Positions 55,260 through 64,000 of a stretch of DNA of 64,000 nt are shown here, piece after piece. Location of the stretch: positions 184,800,642-184,864,641 of the forward strand of contig OZ038379.1 in the NCBI GenBank assembly GCA_964036045.1, given 5' to 3'. The notes beneath the pieces were generated by a model. That model had not been told where the DNA came from, did no database searches, and saw only the letters and a list, made by a program, of their open reading frames with translations. The stretch is from Eutreptiella sp. 'Long Island Sound 2002'. Lineage: Eukaryota; Euglenozoa; Euglenophyceae; Eutreptiales; Eutreptiaceae. Every line of letters starts with the position of its first letter. The stretch's first letter is position 1. A program made the position numbers and the translations under genes.

Positions 55260-58200
55260 GATTTTGTCAATGAGCCTTGCCCTTTGAAGTGCCTCCCCTT
55301 AGGACGCCAGCACTGCCACCACAACAACTACGTTCGCCAAAAAAAAAATAGTGGTGGTTGTGGCTTTCAGTAGGGGATATGAGTACTCCCAATAGACAAA
55401 CATACACCAAGCTGGTCCGATGTACTCAATGTACTCAACAATAATGCTTGTGCAGTAGTGGGGTCAAACAACGCCCTCACCAGTAGCCCTTAGCGGAACG
55501 TCCCAATATTGTGCATGGTGGCCACAAATGCTAGGTTCGCCTGCTTGCAATTGGCACCAACCAGGCTTGCACCACCAGAGCCTTCATCTCCCTGAATTCT
55601 CAATGGTCAGCTTCAAGGGACATCACATGTTTGATCCACAGTGTTTGAGTACGGGCAGTATTCACCTGAACAAATCATGAGGTTTTAAATGCTCCGCTCA
55701 GCCCCTGCTGGGTAGGATCGTAGCCAAGACAGAACCAAGTGCGTTCAGCCATTGTTTTCACATACATGCACGAAGGTTAGTGTAGACTACCACGTCTCAA
55801 AGGCATGGCATGCAATGCTGCCACTCACTTGGCGGACTGCACCTTGAATGGGTACCTTGCACTCTGCGCCTTGGTAATCCCTCTGCCTGTCGCTTCTTTC
55901 TCTTGAATCTCTCCCCTCTATCCCTCCTACTAGCCCTCACACAACAATTCACGCACCACAGGAAATTCTTCTGCTTCCAGGTTCGGCAATCTCTACATAC
56001 GCACATAAAGGGGTTCACTCGGCTGCTTGGGGCTAGAGACAAGGCCCATTCCTCTCATCCCCAGCGAGGTGTCATTGGTTTGGGTCCTGTGCAAGTCAAG
56101 CTGGTCTAGTGTTTCCACCCACATGTACCAGTTCCTCATGGGCGTGTCCGCCTATTTTGGGTTATTGGGCGTACATCCATTGACAGCTGGGGGTCATCTG
56201 TTTTTTTTTTCCTCACAGGCTCAACAGTTCTGCGGAGTACAGTATGAGCTCTCAGGCAGCTGGGGGTCATCTGTAGATGGGCTTGCACAAATGCTGGCTC
56301 CATTGAGCCTTGCTGCTCTCAAGTGAGGGATGGGTCCTTGGGCCTAAAGGCCTAGTGGGTTTGGGTGGTGGTATTGTCTCACATGCTCTTTGTCTGTCTG
56401 TCACCACTATGACATTTGGAAGCGTACCACCCCCTTACTATCAGTTTGACACACCGTGCGCATAGTACCCCACCACTGTTTAGCAAAATGCCACCACCTC
56501 GACAAATTCATCATGACATCATGACAGTATGGCAATATGGTTTTACTGGGCGTTCCATTTATCGTCGAGGCATGCGCAAGTTGCAACACACACAGTGTCA
56601 AGGCTGGGCACAGGCTAACGTTTGGGTGGGGGCCTGGGGCAAGTCGGCCCTGTTCAAGTGTGTGGCGGCGGAGCCCCTCATACCCCTCAGGTAAACACAA
56701 TCCACATGGACAGCCCTTTGGAGGGCCAAGTTTCACCCGTTGGCACATGACTTTGTTTATGCAGCACTTTGGTGCCAATTAAAAGTTCATGCCAGACTAG
56801 AGGAGTGGATCAAGACAAAAGCCTATCCTCTGTGTGGAGCTAAAGTCCAACATGCATACGCAATATTGCCTTGGGTCATTGCCGGTCATAACATTGCATG
56901 TTCAGCAAATGTGTTGCCTATCATTATCATTGCTAGGGACAACGTTGATGGATGGTGGAGTTGGTCAGACGAGGGGCTAGGAGGTCATAAATTTGCTGGG
57001 TAAGGTAGCAAGTGTCAAGCCCATGGGAGGGAAAACCATTTTAAATTCAGGGAGGGCACCTGATGCATTGTGTGCGTGGCACGTCCATTTGACCGTCTAC
57101 TGTGACCCACCACCCGTGCGTTAGCCTGTAGCCACTTCTGATTGTGTTCGTTGAACCTTCCAGTGCTATTGAGGGGTTTGCAAACGTACGGTGATGCTTT
57201 CACAAAGTCAAAATGCCCTCTCCGCTGCTATGTGCCATGTTTGTGGGAAGGAGGGGTATTTATGCAACTCATGTAGCCAATGGGTTTGCACTCCATAGGG
57301 GCCATTTTGGGGCGGGGGGTCAAGCCGGGTCCGGGTGTACCCGCCCCCCACCCCTTGCCAATTCCCCCCCCTTCATTATTCTGTATTGGCCGCATGCTCA
57401 TCAGTCTAGGTGTGCACATGCCCTTACTATCTGTGTGGCAAATCACGCACAAGGGGCATGAAGCGATAGTGAGTCAATGCATGTGGCCATGTCGACAAAG
57501 CCATCACCACAACCACCACCTTAATCAACAAAACAAAAAAACACGTAGCATGATTCGACAAAAGGATCATCATGTTCGGGAACACATACCAGGGCAGTGC
57601 AAGCCAAAGCATGCGATAGAGGTTGCGATACTTGGATACTTGGAATGGCAAATTTTGGTGCAGAGAAAATTTGGCACGAGTTGTCAAATGCCACTCCAAA
57701 ATTTGGCACCAAATTCCTAGATTGTGGCACAAGAACAACCGGCAAGTAATCTTCACCCAAGGACGCCGATGGCAGGCATGGCGTGCACAGGGCTAACCAT
57801 TGGAAGAAACACAGTATGTGGAGACCGGCTGAAAACCATACGGGAGATCGCAACATGGAGGGGTCATAGCTGCGGTCCTGACATAGTGTGGTCCGGCTGG
57901 TAGTGACCCACAAGGGTCCGGCCACTCAGGCTGTGAAGTACCACCCGCCTCGGTGCCTGCAGTACCCCTTGATCTCACCCGTCAGCACAGGCAGCCTCCT
58001 AATATTGTGATGGGACAGGCCAAGCCATGCGGTCCTAGCCCGTGTTCCAATAGGGAGGGGGTGGTGAAGGCGGCAGTCTCCAGTACACCAGGTGGTCCAT
58101 CACTAGGCAGGAGTACGCACCGTCCCCAGCCACCATTGGTGTGAGATGAGGAACGCACACATCCTCATATTCATCATCCTATGTGCTCTAATATTCAAGC

Positions 58201-58281
58201 TCTTACCACCCATCTTAGTTGGACACGATTTGGCACACATGAAGTCGTGGTCCGGCAAGGCTTTTTGCTACACTGGAGGGG
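55260..58281. other. No supportable gene; weak coding-like pieces
   Basis: Two pieces have protein-like composition but no recognised family. The plus frame 56488-56692 reads MPPPRQIHHDIMTVW and GMRKLQHTQCQGWAQ and ends at a possible donor CTCAG|GTAAAC. The minus frame near 55930-56010 contains CRDC and CVNC ten residues apart, a zinc-knuckle-like spacing. A block at 57751-57807 is repeated at 59145-59200. Confidence 0.35.
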
Positions 58282-59200
58282 CTACCTTTGCAGCAGCAAT
58301 AGCAGTCGCTGGAGAAGCTGTCTGTCTAGCGGCAATGGCCACCACTGGGGGACTGCGTGCCTTGCGGTAGCAGCAGTGCACTTGCTGCATGGGCAGGCAC
58401 ACGGGCTGATCTTGTCCGTGATCGTTGTCTTCGGTGTCTTTGGCATTGGTTCCGGCGTAGCATGGGCGGTCCGCTGGTGTTTTCGTGGAGATTCCCGGTA
58501 TGCTAAGGTCCTCGGTGCGGATACCGCGGCCGCCTTGGGGTCTCCCATTGATGGCGCGCTCATCGTCGCTTCGTGGGGGTACTTGCACCGGTTGCAGCAC
58601 TTCCTTCTAGCCCAATTGTGATTATCGCACCGCTTGCAAAGCCAATCTCCTGGAGTCATAGCCGCTGTGTTTGCCGCCTGACAAGTGCGGCATGTTGGTC
58701 TGCCGTGCGTAGTTGTAGTAACGACATCGCGTGCACACCCAATCCCCTGGTCGTCTTTGTTGTGGCATGCTAGGGGTCACCTCTGCATGTTCCACGGAAA
58801 AATACTCCGAATGAAGTACAACGTACCTACACTTTCACCTCCCTTTCATGCTGCGTGGGTCGTACCGACGCGGGCTCGGTGCGCTCAGCATCAGTGTAGT
58901 GGCACATGGGTGCGTGTGCTAGTAGTGCCACACATGGGATGCATGCGTGTATGCCGCAGTGTGTGGTGCCCGTGTGTAGGATGCTGTGTGCTAGTATGCA
59001 TGCAGCAAACGGCAGTGGTATGCATAGATGGTGGGTGTGCCACGCACATTCAGGTAACATCGAGTGACACACGGAAATCCAATCCGGACAACAATCTAAA
59101 TCGAATGAGCAGTAGCTCGCGTATCATATACCACCCGCCCATCCCTTCACCCAAGGATGTTGATGGCGGGCATGGCGTGCACAGGGTTAGCCATTGGAAG
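57751..59200. repeat. Pair of about 56-bp direct repeats flanking the zinc-finger gene
   Basis: 57751-57807 and 59145-59200 share CTTCACCCAAGGA, GATGGC.GGCATGGCGTGC, ACAGGG.TA and CCATTGGAAGA, with about 88 percent identity. They lie on both sides of the RanBP2-type gene at 58282-58768, about 1.39 kb apart, so they may bound a duplicated or inserted segment. Confidence 0.75.
58282..58768 (-). pseudogene. Protein with two RanBP2-type zinc fingers, one frameshift
   Basis: Starting at the ATG at 58768 (MPQQRRPGDWVCTRC), the first finger reads GDWVCTRCRYYNYARQ. After one extra base at about 58693-58701 it continues in another frame as TCRTCQAANTAAM. The second finger, GDWLCKRCDNHNWARRK then CCNRC, follows directly. 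Both fit W-x-C-x2-C-x3-N-x6-C-x2-C. The Trp, Asn and Arg residues are those that RNA-binding members of this family (ZRANB2/TEX13 type) use to stack on and read guanines in single-stranded RNA; ubiquitin-binding members differ at these positions. The rest (to 58282) is Ala-, Pro- and Lys-rich without a domain and has a low-complexity Leu/Gln end, so the true C-terminus may lie in another exon. The shift may be a real mutation or a sequence error; the fingers themselves are well conserved, which argues for recent loss or error. Confidence 0.75.
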
Positions 59201-60835
59201 ATGACGCTTTTGGTGGGCACCCTGCTTCATAAAGTAGGGTGATCCTATTGTTGAGCCACCGGCAGGGGATGGTTTCTGTGCTGCTCCAGATGAGGCATAG
59301 TCTTTGGGAGCTGTCAGGAGCTTCTACATTGTCAAAGCGACGTAGATCCCTTTTGCGGCACTTATTGCTTGCTAACTTGTTGTTTTTTTGTAAGTTCTTG
59401 GTGCCCCGGTGTCACTGAGTGTACCCGGGAGAACCCCAGAAAGAAGAAGGTCCATTTATGCATAGTACGGGTGCACAGGGAAACGGGGCAGACTTGAGGC
59501 CCTGGTAACGTACAACCAGCCGTAGCATGTGTTGACCCTTCATACAATCATGCAGTTTACCTGCCATGCCCATTGGGCAGTCATTCATTGGTTACATGTG
59601 GCGGGTGCAGTTGCAATGTGTGGTGTGTGTGTGGTGTGGTAAAACATCATGGGGTGTGTGGGCAGCAACAAGGAGAGGTACCCTATCCATCGCACAGCGG
59701 TGCGGTGTTAGGTGGGTCTTCAATGGTACATAGAGGACCCACTGTAGGCCTGTAGGCTAGAAGCCTGTCAGGCCGGGCGCGCGGGAGCACTTATTGCTTG
59801 CTAACTTGCTTGCTTTCTGAAACTTTTCTTAGTGTGAAGTCTTCGTTTTCAACAGCAGCACCATCTGAACCCCCAAAGAAGTGCTCACATCTTAGTCCTG
59901 CACATTCAAAAAAAATAAAAGGCCTGCACCCTGAAGTTTCGTTCCTTATGCCTGAAGTTTTGTCCCACCGCTGTGCAGCCACAATTCTTGAACAAAATAA
60001 AACGCCGTGTCAGAAAAGGTTAGACTGGGTAATGGTCGGTGCAATAGGCGGTTGTTTGGCACAGGTAGACATCAGACCACATATCAAACTGCAAGGTGTG
60101 GTCTCTTGGGCTTGCATAGAGGGTGCCTCAACGCACCGCGTGCCCGCACCGCTCGCTTTAGCCCGCGTCAAGCGTCAAGAGTCGGATTATTGCACCACTT
60201 TTTCAGGTAACAACGCCATTGTCATGATCACTCTCTGAGGCACTGTCCAACACCGGCAGCACATCATTGTCGCCATCTTGCGGCAATGGCGGCAGTGGCG
60301 CAACGTGGAGGGTCTCAGCACACTCTTGAGCGTCAACTCCAGGTGCCGCAGGTGCTGCACCCCTAATGTCGGCGGTAGGCGGTGGGGACAGACCACGGTC
60401 GGAATCCGGAGAGTCCGCACGAACAATGGTGGTGATACTGTGTATGCCATGAGCGCTCATAACTGATGGCGACACACTCTCGGAAGGACGAGAGGCCCAC
60501 AACAGTGGCAGGCACACGTTCCCCTGTGGTGCCTCTCAAATAAAAGACACTACTGCCGGGCGCCAAAAGGTCAGCATTCATTGCCATGTGTCCTGTTGAA
60601 AGCAAAGGAGGTGAAACCGAAAATTTCGAATCTACAAGGTGCCCTACTGCCCAACCTGGGACCCCAACATGCTAGATCCCACGCAAACACAACAATTGGG
60701 CACCAAAATGCGATGCTCAAGCCCCTATGACCGCTTTGGGGCAACATTCCATGGTACCGCCATTCTACGCCAACCGGGCTAAAGTTGCACGGCGCGCCCG
60801 CACCGCATGCGAGGCACCCTCATAGGGGTGCGGGA
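58800..60835. other. No supportable gene; short repeat pair
   Basis: GCACTTATTGCTTGCTAACTTG occurs at 59358-59379 and 59787-59808. On the minus strand both copies give a short frame ending QVSKQ and stop, preceded by weakly similar residues (HKWTFFFLGFS versus RCEHFFGGSDG), so they may be diverged copies of one 3' exon. The plus frame 59798-60238 (146 codons) is unrecognised. Confidence 0.4.
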
Positions 60836-62450
60836 CAAGGGGCAAAGGTGGCAGGTGACGTTGCAATCACAACAAAGCAATGTACCCTTCTTCAGGTACC
60901 CTTCTTCAGGCACAGAAAAGTGAGACATTTGGTGTCTGAAAGAATGGTGGACCGCCTTGGGCACAGAGGGAGGCCTCTGTTGGTCTAATGTGGAGGAAGA
61001 GTGACCAATACAGTCTCATCCAAACGCTCAGGCATTACCACAACAATATAAAAGGCACGGGCCCGGGCAGGAGGGCATGCGCTCAGAGGTGACAGACTGG
61101 CTGGTAGCCAGCACGACCCTCTGAGGGATCCTGGATCTTTGCGACCACATTGTGTTAGGCGGTCTGCCGCAGCAGGAACACTGCCGCATCTGTCAGGCCG
61201 TCCCGTGCGACTGTACATTGGTCGATGATATGCAAGGCAAAGGAGTTGAAAGGTCTGGTCTCTTGGGATGGCAGAAGGGGCACGAGGTGATCTGGCAATC
61301 ACGACAAAGTAATGTACCCTTCTTCGGGCAAGCAATAGAAGGTGAGACATTGGATGTCTGAAAGAATGGTGGCCGGTATCAGGCACAGAGCTGTTGGGAC
61401 TGGATGTTGTACACTGAGTCATACACAATATCGTCTAAATGGGGACTTGGGAAAACAGCTAATCTGATCACCAACTAATAAAACATGCAGCTGCTTGCTG
61501 TGGGTCCAAGCACAGGGGGGTGTTTGCCCAGCGTGCTGTCTTTGCATTAGGCAGTCTACCGCAGCAGGAACCCTGCCACACCTGTCAGGAAGCGCTCTGA
61601 GCTGCTGTACATTGGTTGATGAAATAGGAGCAAGGCAAAGGAGTTGAAAGGTGTGATCTCTTGGGATTGCATGGGTTGAGGGAGAGGGCACCGGCGGCAG
61701 GTGGCCTGGCAGTCTCGGCAAAACAGTGCTTGTGTTTTTGGCACTCATAGATCTGGCCTCAATCCTGCGCTACTGTCGAAAGTGATGTGGAAGTAAGTAC
61801 AAATGCTTTCGGAAGAGATGTGAGGTCCATTTTCATCCTGGGCATGCAAACGGGCGTCAGCTCAAGAATGGGTCCCCTTGTGTTCCCATTACATGTCGGT
61901 GTTGGGAAGGAATGCATTTTATTGGGCATAGGCCTTGGGCTTGGCAGCGCTGGATCCGGCCAGTGCTTCCCAGATGGGTCACGTTGGCCAGGCACCTCCT
62001 ATTCCGACAGAGCTAGAGGCTCCGCTGCTGGCTCACTTCAGGTCTGTTCTGCTTGGCCATGGCCTGTCCCGCTGTGCACCACCCTGTGAGTGGGCTGCAT
62101 GCTGCACACCATCGCGTGGTGTTGCAACGGCAGAGGCTGACAAGGGGGGAAGGGGGCATCCCCATCCATGCGTGCCAGCCCTGGCACTGTCCAGCGGTGC
62201 CTGACTGACCTTGGTTCACCTGTGGTTCCGAGCCAGAGGACTCAGAATGTGGAAAAAGGTGTTGGGTGCTATTTATCATCTAAGAAATGAAGAAAACACA
62301 AGGAAAATGGGTACATCATTACAAGGCACTGAAATCTCTCGGAATCAAGGATCAGCGCTGTCCAGTGCTACGACTGTACTTGCTGGAAATGTGTACATTT
62401 GCTGTGATTGGACAATCACAGTAAAGTGATGTACCCATCTTCGGGCAGGC
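60836..62450 (-). repeat. Four diverged copies of a cysteine-rich coding-like unit
   Basis: On the minus strand, four segments encode variants of one motif: KKGTLLCCDCNVTCHLCPL (about 60836-60892), CPKKGTLLCRDCQITSCPFC (about 61274-61330), PKTQALFCRDCQATCRRCPL (about 61683-61744) and CPKMGTSLYCDCPIT (about 62405-62450). The C-x2-C-x3-C-x2-C spacing is like a small zinc-binding knuckle; the family is not recognised. The second and third copies lie in a longer shared block (61155-61330 and 61548-61740) with NSFAL and further matches. The first and second copies share the 3' side, including GTGAGACATT..TGTCTGAAAGAATGG on the plus strand. In the first copy a perfect 14-bp tandem duplication (60883-60910) shifts the frame. 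The strand is chosen because residues are kept better than bases. It may be a decayed array of duplicated exons. Confidence 0.5.
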
Positions 62451-62654
62451 ATACCTGCCGCTCCCCTGGGGGAAAGATGAAAGACCTGTGACACGAAGCA
62501 AGACATGCATGCAGGGAGCGCAGGGACATGCATGCATGATCCACAAAATGACCGGCATATTGTTTGTTGAGATGCGTGTTCAGGTCTACTGAGAGACAGG
62601 CACTGTGTGCCATTTTTTCTGGCGCGAGAAATTTACTTTGAAGAGCTGCACATC

Positions 62655-63482
62655 AAGGGGGTCGGCCTGTTCAAATTCTAGAACCCAACCGGGTGCGAAA
62701 ACTTTCGGGGGTCTGGAGGGGGGGTGGGGGGGGAGGGGGTAGTGGGTCGGCCGGTCAGCCGCCGGGGTCCCCAGGGAGGGGTCGGTGGGTACCCCAACAT
62801 ACGTACCTCAAAATGATCCCCATGGGGGTGTTTTCGCACAGCGCCAGTTATTCCGTTGTTTATCCCGGGAGCACCTCTGAAAACCACCCACCTACAGAAG
62901 CGTGCATGATCCATTCAAAACAGCATCGGGGGTGCAGAATTCAGGACCCTCGGACCCGTGGCAAGCACCAGACTAAAACAAAAAATTCCGGGTGTACCAG
63001 CAGGGAGTGTAGGGTGCAGAATTCAGGACCCTGGGACAGTGCCTACCGGTGGTGAAAAACAGCCGACTTTTCGCACAGCGCGGGCACAGCGCGAGCACAG
63101 CGCACGGTGCGCCCCCCATGATGCGCTGATCATTTTGAACATACACAACTGGGGTAAAAAGAATTTTCAGGAAAATTTTTGCCCATTAGCTCAGGCTCCC
63201 ATCAGCCAGGGTCCGACCTGGAGGTCAGGTCGGGGGTGAAAATTTTCTTTTTGTGTTTGAATTCTCCACAAAATTCTGAGTATTTTGAGTATAGACACAT
63301 AGGGTGGAAAAAAAATGCCCCCTCAGGAGGGCAAAAAAAAAAATTTTCGGCGCCTTTGCCGCCGACACTTTCCCCCAAAATCTCCAATTGGAGAAAGACG
63401 GGTTCAAAAACTTTGGGGGCTCTGGAGGGGGAGGGGGGGGGGGGGAGGGGGGATCTGGAATTCGAACAGGCCGCCCCCCTTG
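62655..63482. mobile_element. hAT-type non-autonomous DNA transposon, 828 bp
   Basis: The left end (62655-62683) begins CAAGGGGGTCGGCCTGTTC and the right end (63454-63482) is its inverted repeat, with about three or four mismatches over 29 bp. The element is flanked by an exact 8-bp duplication, CTGCACAT, at 62647-62654 and 63483-63490. Both features fit hAT: an 8-bp target duplication of the form nTnnnnAn, and termini of the form (C/T)A(A/G)nG. Subterminal direct repeats AAAACTTT.GGGGG(T/C)TCTGGAGGGGG lie near both ends (about 62697 and 63405), with G-runs next to them. No transposase is encoded; internal frames are short. A small internal direct repeat (GGGTGCAGAATTCAGGACCCT, about 62932 and 63010) is also present. 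Confidence 0.88.
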
Positions 63483-63718
63483 CTGCACATGCTCAACAGG
63501 CACCAGCCCCTGTGGCAAGCATCCTGGTGCAGGTACATCACCAGAGCACTTATATGTGACGGACCAGTAATCAGCACTACCCTCTGAGGGTCCCAAAATC
63601 TTGGCAGGCACAACACTACCTCAGAATGTTGGAAACTGACAACAGCACCAGCTGGGCATGTGTCAATATGATCGACATACATGGCCGAACTTGCGAAAAA
63701 CTAAATGTCCTACATGAG

Positions 63719-63797
63719 ACAGGGTACAGGGTACTGCCTTGAATGAAACAGGGTGCAGGGTATTGCCTTGCATGATACAGGGTACAGGGTTCTGCCA
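63719..63797. repeat. 29-bp tandem repeat, three copies
   Basis: ACAGGGTACAGGGTACTGCC recurs at 63719, 63748 and 63777 with a 29-bp period and a few substitutions (GTGCAGGGTATT in the second copy, GGTTCTGCC in the third). Within each copy ACAGGGT is itself nearly doubled. Confidence 0.85.
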
Positions 63798-64000
63798 ATA
63801 CTACAGAGGAAGGTGTCTGGTGATCAGCCAAGCCCTCGCAGTGGTGGGCCAACCGGTAGATGAAAATCCGAGACCTGTATGTCCGCAGGTGCACAAGCTA
63901 AGATGCAGCGAAAGTGACAAGTGTGGCTTCTCATGTGTAGTGTGTCGAAAAGAGGAGAACCTCAATATCCAACCTTGTAACTAAATTTTGAAAACCCAAA

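Noticed and set aside
54595-55373. Five frames of more than 200 codons rich in His, Thr, Cys and Val
   Set aside because: Produced by the ACACC/ACAAC microsatellite.
56416-57003. Plus-strand frames with Trp-rich protein-like sequence
   Set aside because: A donor-like site is present, but frames do not join cleanly, the minus strand is also open for 123 codons, and no family is recognised.
1-64000. tRNA and rRNA genes
   Set aside because: No GGTTCGAATCC-type T-loop in a cloverleaf context and no conserved rRNA segments were seen by eye; a covariance search could still find a diverged one.

Overview
The window looks like nuclear DNA of a repeat-rich eukaryote, most likely a microalga or related protist. 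The supporting facts are: GT-AG introns inside conserved domains; an octotricopeptide-like (OPR) repeat plus RAP-domain gene, a class of organelle RNA-binding protein expanded in algae; a zinc transporter of the plant MTP/animal ZnT type; a DEP domain; RanBP2-type zinc fingers; a degenerate non-LTR reverse transcriptase; a hAT-type DNA element; and very large amounts of tandem repeat. I see no operons, bacterial genes, rRNA or tRNA. The species cannot be named from the sequence alone.

Layout. 1-618 is a 42-bp minisatellite (two 21-bp halves) that stays open in one frame. 619-7240 holds no gene I can support, but carries two small inverted-repeat elements (1990-2263 and 2988-3226), a local duplication and a GGTGCT-like low-complexity stretch. 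7246-9372 on the minus strand has an RT remnant and a well-supported two-exon DEP domain, with an ACAGAC microsatellite upstream. 9500-12468 is repeat relics and a long hairpin. 12469-14648 (minus) is an OPR-like/RAP gene with a well-defined intron, an in-frame stop and a one-base frameshift. 15504-16320 is AT-rich, with a short motif repeat, a perfect palindrome and a broken lysine-rich exon.

16321-49016, half of the window, is one uninterrupted satellite array: about 395 copies of an 83-bp monomer, each with a 14-bp perfect palindrome, arranged in several nested higher-order repeats. A recurrent 79-bp monomer has lost 4 bp from the palindrome. A diverged sister satellite lies just outside the right edge (49625-49960).

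49014-52817 has repeat relics and one coding-like fragment that runs into the array. 52818-53993 (minus) is the only intact full-length gene: a 391-residue CDF zinc transporter. 54689-55250 is a pentanucleotide microsatellite. 58282-58768 (minus) is a two-finger RanBP2-type protein with one frameshift. 60836-62450 holds diverged copies of a cysteine-rich coding-like motif on the minus strand. 62655-63482 is an element with long terminal inverted repeats and an exact 8-bp target duplication, matching hAT.

The genes do not form a pathway. The common thread is decay and repeat amplification: three coding regions each carry a one-base frameshift, while the transporter and the DEP exons look intact. 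Whether the frameshifts are real or assembly errors cannot be decided here.
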